The position numbers and the translations under genes were made by a program. DNA of 64,000 nt from positions 7,829,501 through 7,893,500 of the forward strand of contig JAFEKX020000001.1 of NCBI GenBank assembly GCA_016893485.2, in the 5' to 3' direction. The notes beneath the pieces were generated by a model. That model was not told the DNA's origin, searched no databases, and was given only the letters and a program-made list of their open reading frames with translations. Source of the stretch: Streptomyces sp. P3 (GTDB lineage: Bacteria > Actinomycetota > Actinomycetes > Streptomycetales > Streptomycetaceae). Shown piece by piece: positions 27,863-38,450 of the stretch. The stretch's first letter is position 1, and each line of letters begins with the position of its first letter.

Positions 27863-29815
27863 GTGCAGACCTTGGCCTACGGTTCGTGGCCCTCGCCCAT
27901 CGACGCGGCCCTCGCCGCCGCGCACGACGGACACCCCGAGTACGTCGGCTTCGTCGGCGACGAGGCCTGGTGGACCGAACCACGCCCCACCGAGGGCGGG
28001 CGCCGCACCCTGGTGCGCCGTCACGCGGACGGCTCCGAGGAATCGGTCCTGCCCGCGCCGTGGAACGTCCGCAGCCGCGTCATCGAGTACGGCGGACAGC
28101 CCTGGGCCGGCACGGTCCGGGACGGTCAACCCCTCGTGGTCTTCGTGCACTTCGCAGACCAGCGCCTGTACCGCCACGACCCCGGGAGCGAGCCGCGCCC
28201 GCTCACCCCCGTGTCCCGGATCGGCGGCGGACTCCGCTGGGCGGAACCGCAGGTGCGCCCGGACCTGGGTGAAGTGTGGTGCGTGCTCGAGGAGTTCACC
28301 GGCGAGGCCCCCGGCGATGTGCGGCGCGTCCTGGCCGCCGTACCGCTGGACGGGTCCGCCGCCGAGGACCGGCGGGCCGTACGCGAACTCACCGACGACC
28401 GGCACCGGTTCGTGTCCGGGCCGCGTGTCTCGCCCGACGGGCGGAGGGCGGCCTGGCTCGCCTGGGAGCATCCCCGGATGCCGTGGGACGGCACCGAGCT
28501 GCTGCTCGCCGAGATCGCGGACGACGGCACCTTCGGGACGCCCCGGACCGTCGCCGGCGGGCCCGAGGAGTCGATCGCCCAGGTCGACTGGGGCTTCGAC
28601 GGCTCGCTGCTCTACGCCGGCGACCGCACCGGCTGGTGGAACCTCTACCGCGACCACCAGCCGCTGTGGCGCCCGCGAGGAGGAGTTCGGCGGGCCGCTG
28701 TGGAAGCTCGGCCAGCGCTGGTTCGCGCCCCTGGAGGGCGGGTTGATCGCCGTCGTGCACGGCCGGGGCGCCACCGCGCTCGGCGTACTGGACCCCGAGA
28801 CCGGCGAGGTCGTCGACGCGGCGGGACCCTGGACCGAGTTCGCGTCCACCCTCGCGGTGAACGGCGAGCGGATCGTCGGCGTCGGGGCCAGCCCGCGCAG
28901 CGCCTTCGAGGTCGTCGAACTCGACACCCGCACCGGCAGGGCCCGGGTGATCGGCGCCGCCCACGACGACCCGGTGGACCCCGCGCACTACCCCGAACCG
29001 CAGATCCGCATCTTCACCGGTCCCGCCGGACGGGACATCCACGCCCACATCTACCCACCGCACAGCCCGAGTTGGGCCGCACCCGGCGACGAACTGCCGC
29101 CGTACGTGATCTGGGCACACGGCGGGCCCACCAGCCGGTCCCCGCTCGTCCTCGACCTGGAGATCGCCTACTTCACCTCACGCGGCATCGGTGTCGCCGA
29201 GGTCAACTACGGCGGTTCGACCGGGTACGGCCGCGAGTACCGCAACCGGCTGCGCGAGCAGTGGGGCGTCGTCGACGTGGAGGACTGCGCCGCCGTCGCA
29301 GAGGCCCTGGCCGACGAGGGCACCGCCGACCGCGCCCGGCTCGCGATCCGGGGCGGCAGCGCGGGCGGCTGGACCAGCGCCGCGTCCCTCGTCACGACCG
29401 ACGTCTACGCCTGCGCCACGATCATCTATCCCGTCCTGGACCTGGCCAACTGGGCCACGGGGAGACCCACGACTTCGAGTCCCGGTACCTGGAGAGCCTG
29501 GTCGGCCCCCTCGCCGACGTGCCCGCCCGCTATGTCGAGCGCTCACCCGTGGAACACGCCGACCGGGTCACCGCGCCGTTCCTGCTGATGCAGGGCCTGG
29601 CCGACGTGATCTGTCCGCCCGTCCAGTGCGAACGCTTCCTGGAGCGGATGCGCGGACGCCATGTCCCGCACGCCTACCTCGCGTTCGAGGGCGAGGGCCA
29701 CGGCTTCCGCCGCGCCGACACCATGATCCGCGCCCTGGAGGCCGAACTCTCCCTCTACGCGCAGGTCTTCGGCATCGAACCGCCCGGCGTCCCCACCCTG
29801 GAGCTCACCAAGTGA
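27863..29815 (+). CDS. S9 family (prolyl oligopeptidase-like) peptidase
   Basis: About 650-aa serine peptidase: an N-terminal beta-propeller (RVSPDGRRAAWLAWEHPRMP and similar blades) and a C-terminal alpha/beta hydrolase. Nucleophile in RGGSAGGW, Asp in LMQGLADVICPP, His in GEGHGF. The family is cytosolic and acts on short peptides. Frame breaks: one G extra at 28665-28666 (QPLCAREEEFGG is the repaired reading) and one G missing at 29458-29461 (ATGETHDFESRYLESLVG). GTG 27863 has GGGGAG upstream, 14 nt after the M20 stop. Its stop overlaps the S66 start by four bases. Confidence 0.88.
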   Translation: MQTLAYGSWPSPIDAALAAAHDGHPEYVGFVGDEAWWTEPRPTEGGRRTLVRRHADGSEESVLPAPWNVRSRVIEYGGQPWAGTVRDGQPLVVFVHFADQRLYRHDPGSEPRPLTPVSRIGGGLRWAEPQVRPDLGEVWCVLEEFTGEAPGDVRRVLAAVPLDGSAAEDRRAVRELTDDRHRFVSGPRVSPDGRRAAWLAWEHPRMPWDGTELLLAEIADDGTFGTPRTVAGGPEESIAQVDWGFDGSLLYAGDRTGWWNLYRDHQPLWRPRGGVRRAAVEARPALVRAPGGRVDRRRARPGRHRARRTGPRDRRGRRRGGTLDRVRVHPRGERRADRRRRGQPAQRLRGRRTRHPHRQGPGDRRRPRRPGGPRALPRTADPHLHRSRRTGHPRPHLPTAQPELGRTRRRTAAVRDLGTRRAHQPVPARPRPGDRLLHLTRHRCRRGQLRRFDRVRPRVPQPAARAVGRRRRGGLRRRRRGPGRRGHRRPRPARDPGRQRGRLDQRRVPRHDRRLRLRHDHLSRPGPGQLGHGETHDFESRYLESLVGPLADVPARYVERSPVEHADRVTAPFLLMQGLADVICPPVQCERFLERMRGRHVPHAYLAFEGEGHGFRRADTMIRALEAELSLYAQVFGIEPPGVPTLELTK

Positions 29816-30743
29816 CCGCGCTCGTCCGCCCGTTCCGACTCGCCCCCGGCGCCCGCGTGGCCGTCGTCGCACCCAGCGGACCGGTGTCCGAGGAGCGGCT
29901 GCAGGCAGGACTCGACATCCTGCGCGGCTGGGACCTCGACCCGGTCGTGGCACCCCATGTGCTCGACCGCCACGGCGCGTTGGGCTACCTCGCGGGCACC
30001 GACGCCGACCGCGCGGCCGATCTCCAGAACGCCTGGTGCGACCCGACCGTGTCCGCCGTGCTGTGCGCCCGCGGCGGCTACGGCGTCCAGCGCATGGTCG
30101 ACCTGCTCGACTGGGAGGCGATGCGGGCCGCCGGGCCGAAGGTGTTCGTCGGCTTCAGCGACCCCACCGTGCTCCAGCAGGCGTTCGCCACCCGGCTGGG
30201 ACTGGTCACGCTGTACGGGCCGGTCGCCTCCGGCGCCGACTTCATCAAGAACGCCCGCGCACAGGAGCACTTGAGGGCGACCCTCTTCGACCCGGAGTCC
30301 GTGCGGACCATCCGGGCCGTCCCCACCGGGGCGGCGCGCTGGTCCCAGGACGGGCCCGGGGCGTCACGCTCGGCGGGTGCCTTGCCCTGCTCGCCACCGA
30401 CCTCGGCACCCCGCACGCGGCGGCCGGTGCGCGGGGCGGGCTGCTGATGATCGAGGACGTCGGTGAACAGGCGTTCCGCGTCGACCGGATGCTGACCCAA
30501 CTCCTGCGCAGCGGCTGGCTCGACGGCGTCGCGGGCATCGCCCTCGGATCATGGGACCGCTGCGGACCGTACGAGCAGCTGCGCCCGGTGCTCGTCGACC
30601 GGCTCGGCGGACTCGGTGTCCCCGTGGTGGAGGAGTTCGGGTTCGGGCACTGCGAAGGGGCGCTGACGATACCGCTCGGTGTGAGCGCCGAACTCGACGC
30701 GGACGCGGGCACGTTGACGCTGGACGAGCCCGCGCTGCGCTAG
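29812..30743 (+). CDS. S66 family LD-carboxypeptidase
   Basis: Serine LD-carboxypeptidase of about 310 aa; the family cleaves the L-D bond releasing D-Ala from murein tetrapeptides and also includes microcin-C immunity (MccF) enzymes. N-terminal VAVVAPSGPVSEERLQAGLD, nucleophile region FVGFSDPTVLQQA, and C-terminal GFGHCEGALTIPLG carrying the His-Glu pair. One G is missing at 30350-30352. GTG 29812 overlaps the S9 stop (GTGA). With an M55 enzyme at the head of the operon this supports a murein-peptide or D-amino-acid peptide function. An immunity role is an alternative I cannot exclude. Confidence 0.88.
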
Positions 30744-30799
30744 CCGCCCGCTTGTTGAATTCCTGTCAAGAAACACCCTTCACGGTGATTGACCTGGCC

Positions 30800-30849
30800 T
30801 GACACGTGTCACACCATGGGCGTGGGCCGGTACTTACCCATCGGTAAGT
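30800..30849. promoter_or_regulatory. Two operator-like palindromes before the S15 peptidase gene
   Basis: TGACACGTGTCA (30800-30811) is a perfect 12-bp palindrome. ACTTACC-catc-GGTAAGT (30832-30849) is a perfect 7-bp inverted repeat. Both precede the start at 30892. The first resembles the dyad at 3265-3279 upstream of ccr (shared TGACAC and GTGTCA arms). Confidence 0.45.
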
Positions 30850-30891
30850 CGCCGCTCCCTCAGTCGGGTTGTCCTCAGTGTGGAGGTCCCT

Positions 30892-32680
30892 GTGTCCCGT
30901 CGTGCGCCCGGAATCCGCGCCGCGCTGGCTCTCACTCTCACCGCCCCGCTTGCCCTCACCGCACCGCTCGCCCTCGGCACCCCCGCCTCGGCCACCGGCC
31001 AGTACACCGTCACGGCACTGAGGTTCACCGTCCCCGCGGGCGGCCGTGACTGCACGGTCGACGCCGATCTGTACCGGCCCGCGGGCGTCGACCACGACCA
31101 CCCGGCACCCGCCGTCCTGGCCACCAACGGCTTCGGCGGCAGCAAGTCGGACGGTTCCACCGACTCCATCGGCAAGGCCTTCGCGCAGCGCGGCTATGTC
31201 GGGCTCGTCTACCCGGGCTCGGCTTCGGCAAGTCCGGGTGTCTCGTCTCGCTCGACGACCCGGGCATCGACGGCCGGGCCGCTTCCGGGCTGATCGACTT
31301 CCTGGCGGGGACCCGGGCCGCCGACGACGGCACCCGGGCCGACTTCGTGACGCTTGACGCGAAGGGCGACCCGCGCGTCGGGATGATCGGCGGCTCGTAC
31401 GGCGGCGCGATCCAGCTCGCGACGGCGGCCGTGGACCACCGGGTGGACGCGCTCGTCCCCATGATCACCTGGCACGACCTGGCATACTCCCTCGACCCCA
31501 ACAACGCGGTGGGCCAAGGAGTCGGGACGTGCCCGGCGCCTTCAAATGGCAGTGGACCAACGCCTTCTACCTCATCGGCGAGACCCAGCCCCTGACCGTG
31601 CCCGGCCTCGATCCGACCCGCATCAACTCCCTGTCCTGCGTGCACTTCGTCAGCAGGGCCTGCGCCATAATCCGCACCCTGAACTCCGGCAGCTATCCGC
31701 CCGAGGCGACGGCGGACCTCCTCGCCTACGCGCGCGGCGTCTCGCCGGTGACGTATCTGAAGCAGGTCAAGGCGCCGACCCTCCTCGTCCAGGGACAGGC
31801 CGACACCCTCTTCAACCTCAACGAGGCGACAGCGACGTACAGGACGTTGACCGCGCAGGGCACCACCACCAAGATGATCTGGCAGTCCTGGGGACACAGC
31901 GGCGGGATGACCGACCCGGCCGCCGGTGAACTCGACCTGACCAAAGGCGACTTGAGTCCAGCTACGTCGGCCGGCGCATCCTGTCCTGGTTCGACCGCTA
32001 TCTGCTCGAGCGGACCGGCACGGACACGGGACCGGCCTTCGCCTACTACCGCGACTGGATCACGAACCCCGCCGACACCTACGCCACCACGAACCAACTC
32101 CCCGCGCTCGACGAGAGGTTCTACCTCTCCGGCGACGGCAAGCTCGTCGACAACCGCGCGAAAGTGACGCGCGGCAGCCGCGGTTACGCCAACTGGCTTG
32201 TCCCCACGAGCCATTCGGAGAGTTCGCTGAGCGGCACGATCGGCCTGCCGGACCCACGACCGTACGACACCGCGGGCACCTACCTCGGCTGGACCAGCGC
32301 ACCCCTGACCCGCACCACGGACGTCGTCGGCGCCCCGAAGGCGACCCTCGAGGTCGACTCCCGAAGGCACGGCAGAGTCAGAACTCCGGCGACGCCGCCG
32401 ACAACCTCGTCCTCTTCGCCAAGCTCTACGACGTCGCCCCCGACGGCACGAAGACCCTGGTCCACCGGTTGGTCGCTCCTGTCCGCGTGCCGGACGTCAC
32501 GAAGAGCTTCACGGTGACGCTGCCGGGGATCGTGCACCGGTACGAGAAGGGGCACCGGCTGCGGTTCGTGATCGCGGCGAGCGACGACGCGTACACCGGG
32601 AACCGGGGATCAAGCCGGTCACCGTGGTCAGCTCGCCCGGTGACACCGGGGTGCTGGAGCTGCCCGTCGTCGGGGACTGA
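30892..32680 (+). CDS. Secreted S15/CocE-type X-Pro dipeptidyl-peptidase or acyl hydrolase
   Basis: Exported alpha/beta hydrolase, about 595 aa. Signal peptide with LALTLTAPLALTAPLALGTP. Nucleophile in MIGGSYGGAIQ, Asp in LVQGQADTLFN, His in WGHSGGM; the C-terminal jelly-roll domain includes HRYEKGHRLRFVIAASDDA. GTG 30892 has GGAGG six bases upstream. Five single-base losses break the frame (about 31217, 31525, 31951, 32360-32362, 32607); the repaired protein ends VTVVSSPGDTGVLELPVVGD at TGA 32680. It follows the peptidase operon but has its own upstream palindromes and is probably a separate unit. Confidence 0.85.
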
Positions 32681-32770
32681 GCCGGCCGGTCCGCACCGGC
32701 CGCCCGACCCCGGCCACCCGGGGCACCCCTTCACCGTGCGTGATGGTGGATTCGGGCCCACCCTGGTGAC

Positions 32771-33013
32771 ATGAGCCCGAAGACCACCGAGAGCGGCGGC
32801 AGGACCGGCCAGCGGGAGCGTCTGCTGACACCCGCCCGGATCACGGTTCTGCTGCTCGCCGTCCTGGCCCTGATCTTCATCTTCGAGAACACCCGCGCCA
32901 CCAAGATCCGTCTGCTGATCCCCGAGGTCACCATGCCGCTGTGGATGGCCCTGCTGGGCACGGCGGTCATCGGCGCCCTGTGCGGGTGGTATTTCATGCG
33001 ACGCCGCCGTTAG
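32771..33013 (+). CDS. LapA-like (DUF1049) small membrane protein
   Basis: 80 aa with two transmembrane segments: ITVLLLAVLALIFIFENTRA and LWMALLGTAVIGALCGWYFM, ending in four arginines. The FxFxNxxxxxxxxL pattern after the first segment is typical of lipopolysaccharide-assembly-protein-A-domain proteins, which in Gram-positives have no defined role. ATG 32771 follows GGTGA. Confidence 0.8.
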   Translation: MSPKTTESGGRTGQRERLLTPARITVLLLAVLALIFIFENTRATKIRLLIPEVTMPLWMALLGTAVIGALCGWYFMRRRR

Positions 33014-33033
33014 GCCCGAACTAAGGTGACGGG

Positions 33034-33585
33034 ATGCCGCACACCGCGTCCCGCTACCTCGCCGAGAGCCCCCGCGTGGGCATCCGTCACTTCACGTACG
33101 ACGACGGAGCCGAGTTCACCGAGCGGGCCAGGGAGAGCAAGGACCTGCACCAGCCCTGGCTGTTCCCGCCGGCCAGCGGCGACGCCTACACCGCCTACGC
33201 GCGGCGGCTGATCCAGGATCCGACCAAGGCCGGGTTCCTCGTGTGCGAGGTGGACGGCGGCGGCATCGCCGGGTTCATCAACATCAACAACATCGTCGAG
33301 GGCGGCTTCCAGTGCGGTGCGCTGGGCTACGGCGCCTTCGCGCACGCGGCCGGGCGCGGGCTGATGCGCGAGGGCATGAACCTCGTGGTGGGACACGCCT
33401 TCGGGCCGATGCGACTGCACCGCCTGGAGATCAACGCGCAGCCCACCAACCTCCCGTCGATCGCCCTCGCGCGCAGCTGCGGCTTCCGCCTCGAGGGCTT
33501 CTCGCCGAAGATGATCTACATCGACGGGGCCTGGCGGGACCACGAGCGCTGGGCGATCACCGCCGAGATGCGGACTTCCGGTTGA
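33034..33585 (+). CDS. GNAT acetyltransferase, RimJ/RimL-like
   Basis: 183 aa, intact. Shows GFININNIVEGGFQCGALGY (beta4), GRGLMREGMNLVVGHAFGPM (motif A helix) and HRLEINAQPTNLPSIALARS (motif B), the pattern of RimJ/RimL N-terminal protein acetyltransferases. Target unknown. ATG 33034 has AAGGTGA upstream. Its last 29 bases overlap the 3' end of the convergent DUF6204 gene. Confidence 0.88.
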   Translation: MPHTASRYLAESPRVGIRHFTYDDGAEFTERARESKDLHQPWLFPPASGDAYTAYARRLIQDPTKAGFLVCEVDGGGIAGFININNIVEGGFQCGALGYGAFAHAAGRGLMREGMNLVVGHAFGPMRLHRLEINAQPTNLPSIALARSCGFRLEGFSPKMIYIDGAWRDHERWAITAEMRTSG

Positions 33586-33904
33586 CCTTCATCGTGTCCA
33601 GGTCGGTGACCGTCGACCTCAGATCGCGGAAGCCGTAGCCGAGGCCCTTCAGCGCGGTCTCGGCCCGGTCCTCCGCGAGCGCCGCCGCCATCTCGTCGCC
33701 GTCCGCCGCGTCCGACACCACCACGTACCGCCACGAGAAGTGCTTGAGCGGCGACGGCTCGTAGCTGAGCGAGCCCTCCTCGGTGAAGCGCATGCTCAGC
33801 ATCCCGTGCTCGGCGGCCTCGCCGAGCAGCCGCTCCCGCGCCTCGTCGGTCAGCGCGTCCCAGGTACCCCGGACGATCACCCGGTACGTGTGCTGCTCGC
33901 CCAT
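33557..33904 (-). CDS. DUF6204 family protein
   Basis: 115-aa intracellular protein with repeated short beta strands (HTYRVIVRGTWDALTDEARE, FSWRYVVVSDAADGDEMAAA, KGLGYGFRDLRSTVTDLDTM). It matches the actinobacterial DUF6204 pattern as I recall it; no function is known. ATG 33904 with GAGGAG eleven bases upstream; GTG 33916 is an alternative. The 3' end overlaps the convergent GNAT gene. Confidence 0.7.
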   Translation of the reverse strand: MGEQHTYRVIVRGTWDALTDEARERLLGEAAEHGMLSMRFTEEGSLSYEPSPLKHFSWRYVVVSDAADGDEMAAALAEDRAETALKGLGYGFRDLRSTVTDLDTMKVNRKSASRR

Positions 33905-34049
33905 CGGCCGTTCCACTCCTCGGTCCAGGTCGTCGAACGGCCGACTCTACGTCGACCGGGGCGAACCGCACCGGGAATTTCCGGGCGCCCCCGTCTTTGC
34001 GGAATCCTGACTGGCAATGCCCTGGCCACCGCACCCGTTGCCGGGTTCC

Positions 34050-36010
34050 ATGGTGATCGTGACGACGATCCGACGTGAGGTACTGACGCTGCCCGCCGCG
34101 GAGTTGGGCCCCGACAACCCGCTGCCCCCACTGCGTCCGCTCGACGAGGCACACCGCATAGACGACCGGGACCGCGAGGAACTGCCCCGCGACATGGCCC
34201 GCCAGGTCGGCTACGAACCGCTCCGCAGCCTGCTGCCCACCCGCGTCCGGGACGGCTACGACAGAGACCGCACACCCCGCCGCGTCGACGCCCTCGTGAT
34301 CGAGAACGACCGGCTCCGCGCCACCGTGCTCCCCGCCCTCGGCGGCCGTGTCGCCTCCCTCGTCCACAAGCCCACGAACCGTGAACTCCTGTACCGCAAC
34401 CCGGTGTTGCAGCCCGCGAACTTCGCCCTCAACGGCGCCTGGTTCTCCGGCGGCATCGAGTGGAACATCGGCGCCACCGGCCACACCACCCTCCTCCTGC
34501 GCCCCCGTGCACGCGGCCCGCGTCCCGGCCCCCGACGGCGGCGAGATGCTCCGCCTCTGGGAGTGGGAACGCCTCCGCGACCTCCCCTTCCAGGTCGACC
34601 TCTGGCTCCCGGACGGCTCCGACTTCCTCTACGTCGGCGTCCGCGTCCGCAACCCCCACGAGCGGCCCGCCCCCGCCTACTGGTGGTCCAACATCGCCGT
34701 ACCGGAGGAACGCCGGGTCCTCGCACCGGCGTCGGAGGCCTGGCACTTCGGGTACGAGCGACGACTGCGCCGGGTGGCCGTCCCGTCGTACGACGGAGTG
34801 GACCGGACGTACCCCTCAACAGCCCTTACGCCGCCGACTACTTCTACGAACTCGAGGACGGGCGGCGGCGCTGGATCGCCGCGCTCGACGCGGACGGACA
34901 CGGGCTGGTGCAGACGTCCACCGACGTGCTGCGCGGGCGGAAGCTGTTCGTGTGGGGCACGGGCAGCGGCGGCCGGCGCTGGCAGGAGTGGCTCACCGAA
35001 CCGGGCACCGGCGGCTACTGCGAGATCCAAGCGGGCCTGGCCCGCACCCAGTTGGAGCACGTACGCCTCGAACCGGAGAGCGAGGTGTCCTGGCTGGAGG
35101 CGTACGGACCGCTCGACGCGGAGGCGGACGGGGAGTGGTCCGCCGTGGTGGAGGGCGCCGAGGCGCGGCTCGAAGCGGTGCTGCCGCGCGCCGACGTCGA
35201 CGCCGCCTACACCGCGTGGAAGCCGTACGCCGACACTGAACCCGGCGCGCTCCTCGCCACCGGCTCCGGCTGGGGCGCCCTCGAAGTCCTGCGCGCCGAC
35301 TGGAAGTTGCCCGGCACGCCCTTCGACGAGACCACGCTCGGCGAGGACCAGGCACCCTGGGCGGAGCTGCTGCGCAGCGGGGTGCTGCCCGAGCCGCGCC
35401 GGGTCAGGCCGCCCGGCGAGACACTCGTCGCCTCGCACTGGCGGGACATGCTGGAGACCGCGCCCGCGACCCCGCTCACCGAGTACCACCTCGGCATCGC
35501 GCAGTGGCACGCCGGCGATCGGGCCCAGGCGGTGCGGAGTTGGGAGCGGGCTCTCGAACTCGCCCCGTCGCTCTGGCCGTTGCTGCGCTGTCTCGCCGTG
35601 GCCGATCAGGAGGCGGGCCACCACGAGCGGGCCGCCGACCGGTACAACGAGGCCTTCGCCGACCTGTGCCACGAGCGGCGGGACGCGGGGGAGCGGTGGA
35701 CCGCCGCGACGGCCGCGCTCGGGCGGGAGGCCGTCGAGGCGCTGCTCCGGGTGCGGCGGGTGGCGGACGCGCGCGCGGTCTGGGAGATGCTGCACCCGGC
35801 ACCCGCGAACGCGGCCGATTCCTGCTGCTCCAGGCGGAGTTGCTGCTCGCGGAAGGACGGCGCGACGACGCGTGGGCCGTCTTCGACGAGGGCTTCGAGG
35901 TCGCCGACCTGCGCGAGGGCGCCGAGTCCATCGGCCGGCTGTGGTCCCGGCTCACCGACGAACCACTGCCGGCGCGCTACGACTTCAGGATGCGGCCGGA
36001 CACGCCCTGA
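34050..36010 (+). CDS. DUF5107 domain protein with TPR-like C-terminus
   Basis: About 655 aa. The N-terminal part is a galactose-mutarotase-like beta sandwich (VIENDRLRATVLPALGGRVA, NRELLYRNPVLQPANFAL, WFSGGIEWNIGATGHT), the DUF5107 family, often linked to carbohydrate use. The C-terminal part has helix pairs like tetratricopeptide repeats (EYHLGIAQWHAGDRAQAVRS, LKGHHERAADRYNEAF-like pairs). Frame breaks: one C extra at 34502-34506, one C missing at 34812-34814, one missing near 35817. Start ATG 34050 is the most likely; there is no strong ribosome site. Confidence 0.8.
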
Positions 36011-36031
36011 GACGGCACGTGGGCCGGCCGG

Positions 36032-36379
36032 TCAGCTCCGCCGGTCCACGTACTCGTAGACCATCCCGTCCGGATGCATCGCGATGAGGTTGCGGCCCGC
36101 CGGTGAGGCGATGGGGCCCGCGACGATGTGGGCGCCCAGTTCCGTCAGGACCGCCTGGGTCTCGTCGACGTCCTTGACGGCGATGGTGGCCGCGACCTTG
36201 CGCAACACCTCCAGCTCCGCGGGCGGCCCGCTCATCAGCAGGAAACAGCCGACCGCGGCCACCGACACCCCACCGCGCTCGAAGCGGAGCGCGGTGCCAC
36301 CCGCGAGCCGTTCGTAGAAGGGGACGGCGGTCTCCAGGTCGTCGACGCAGATACGCAGCGTGGCTCCCAGAATCTCCAT
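36032..36379 (-). CDS. VOC (glyoxalase/bleomycin-resistance-like) family protein
   Basis: 115 aa, intact, a single VOC domain: LRICVDDLETAVPFYERLAG at the N-terminus and SPAGRNLIAMHPDGMVYEYV at the C-terminus. The metal ligands of catalytic members are not all evident, so it may be a binding protein. It is convergent with the DUF5107 gene, 21 nt from its end. Confidence 0.85.
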   Translation of the reverse strand: MEILGATLRICVDDLETAVPFYERLAGGTALRFERGGVSVAAVGCFLLMSGPPAELEVLRKVAATIAVKDVDETQAVLTELGAHIVAGPIASPAGRNLIAMHPDGMVYEYVDRRS

Positions 36380-36513
36380 ACGGACGAGCCTAGTTGGGGA
36401 GAGCGGGCGGTGGTGATCCTTTCGGACGATCCCGGTGGGGTTCGGCGCGTGTTTGGGCCGCTTGATCAGGGGGACGCGGAATGCCCCGCACGACCACCCC
36501 CAGAAGGAGCCCC

Positions 36514-38359
36514 ATGGACACCGGTGAACTCGTCGAACTCGGACAGCAACTGCGCGTGGACAGTGTGCGGGCCGCCGATGCCGCGGGCTCCGGACACCCC
36601 ACCTCCTCCATGTCCGCCGCCGACCTGATGGCCGTCCTGCTCGCCCACCACCTCCACTATGACTTCGACCGCCCCGCCGACCCCGGCAACGACCGCTTCG
36701 TCCTGTCCAAGGGCCATGCCTCGCCCCTGCTCTACGCCGCCTACAAGGCCGCGGGAGCCGTCGACGACGCCGAACTGCTCACCTTCCGCATGCTGGACAG
36801 CCGTCTCGAAGGGCATCCCACCCCGCAGCGGCTCCCGTGGGTGGAGACCGCCACCGGATCGCTCGGCCAGGGCCTGCCGGTCGGCGTCGGCATCGCCCTG
36901 TCCGGCAAGCGACTCGAGCGCACCGGGTACCGCGTCTGGGTGCTGTGCGGGGACAGCGAGCTGGCCGAGGGCTCGGTGTGGGAGGCCGCCGAGCACGCGG
37001 CGTACGAACGCCTCGACAACCTCACCCTCATCGTCGACGTCAACCGGCTCGGCCAGCGCGGACCCACCCGGCACGGTCACAATCTCGACGCGTACGCCCG
37101 CCGGTTCCGGGCCTTCGGCTGGCACACGGTCGAGATCGACGGCCACGACGTGGACGCCATCGACCGCGCCTACGGCGAGGCCGCGTCCACCGGCAGGCAG
37201 CCGACCGTGATCCTCGCCCGCACCCTCAAGGGCAAGGGCGTCGCCTCCGTCCAGGACCGCGAGGGCCTGCACGGCAAACCGCTGCCCGACGCGACCGCGG
37301 CCATCGCCGAACTCGGCGGCGTACGCGACCTCCGCGTCCACGTCCAGGCACCCCGGCCGCCCCCGCACCGCACCCCGCGCGCGCCGACCGCCTGGAACTA
37401 CCGCGCTACGAACGGGGCGACGACGTTTCCCCCGCGACGCCTTCGGCGAGGCCCTCGCCGCGCTCGGCTCCGCGCGCCGGGACGTCGTCGCGCTCGACGG
37501 GGAGGTCGGGGACTCCACGCGCGCCGAGTTCTTCGCCAAGGAGCACCCCGACCGGTACTTCGAGTGCTACATCGCCGAGCAGCAACTCGTCGGCGCGGCC
37601 GTCGGGTTGGCGGCGCGCGGCTGGGTGCCGTACGCCTCCACGTTCGCGGCGTTCCTCACGCGCGCGTACGACTTCATCCGCATGGCCGCCGTCAGCGGCG
37701 CGGGGATCAACCTCGTCGGCTCGCACGCCGGGGTGTCCATCGGGCAGGACGGCCCCTCGCAGATGGGGCTGGAGGACCTGGCGATGATGCGCGCGGTGCA
37801 CGGCTCGACCGTGCTGTACCCGTGCGACGCCCACCAGACCGCGCGGCTCGTCGCCATGATGGCCGACCTCGACGGCGTGCGCTATCTGCGGACCTCACGC
37901 GGCGACGCCCCGGTCGTCTACGGCGCCGACGACGAGTTCCCGGTCGGCGGCAGCAAGGTGCTGCGGTTCTCCAGCCGGGACCGGCTGACCGTCGTGGCCG
38001 CCGGGGTGACCGTGCAGGAGGCGCTGGCCGCCGCCGACATGCTGGATCGCGAGGGCGTCCAGGTGCGGGTGATCGACCTGTACTCGGTCAAGCCCGTCGA
38101 CGTCGAGACCCTGCGCCAGGCCGCCGAGGACACCGGCTGTCTGCTCACCGTCGAGGACCACCACCCCGAGGGCGGTCTCGGGGACGCGGTCCTGGACGCC
38201 TTCCTCGACGGCCGGCCGGTGCCGCGCCTGGTCCGGCTCGCCGTACGCACCATGCCCGGCTCGGCGAGTCCCGCCGAGCAGTTGCACGCGGCCGGGATCG
38301 ACGCGGAGTCGATCGCCGTGGCCGCGCGGCTGCTGGTGGAGACGGCCGTCGTGCGCTGA
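36514..38359 (+). CDS. Transketolase
   Basis: Thiamine-diphosphate enzyme of the pentose-phosphate pathway, about 615 aa after repair. N-terminal half: GSGHPTSSMSAADLMAVLLA, SKGHASPLLYAAY, and the ThDP/metal motif CGDSELAEGS with VDVNRLGQRG. C-terminal half: YFECYIAEQQLVGAAVGLAA and the transketolase-C domain GVTVQEALAAADMLDREGVQ. One C is missing near 37362 and one at 37431-37435, in the linker between halves; the data would otherwise show two split subunits. ATG 36514 has AAGGAG upstream. This is a stand-alone copy, not in a Calvin-type operon. Confidence 0.88.
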
Positions 38360-38383
38360 ACGGCAGGCGCGCGCCGCACGCCG

Positions 38384-38423
38384 GAGCCCGCGGCACCCCG
38401 ATGTCTCGGGGTGCCGCGGGCTC
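38384..38423. terminator. Strong bidirectional hairpin terminator
   Basis: Perfect 18-bp stem (GAGCCCGCGGCACCCCGA and its complement) with a TGTC loop. It lies between the convergent transketolase (stop 38359) and the small hydrophobic protein gene (stop 38451). Confidence 0.75.
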
Positions 38424-38450
38424 GATGTCGGTGGGGGTGGGGACGCGCCG

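Noticed and set aside
36514..38359. Split two-subunit transketolase
   Set aside because: The break falls in the linker at C runs; restoring two bases joins the halves, in line with the error pattern.
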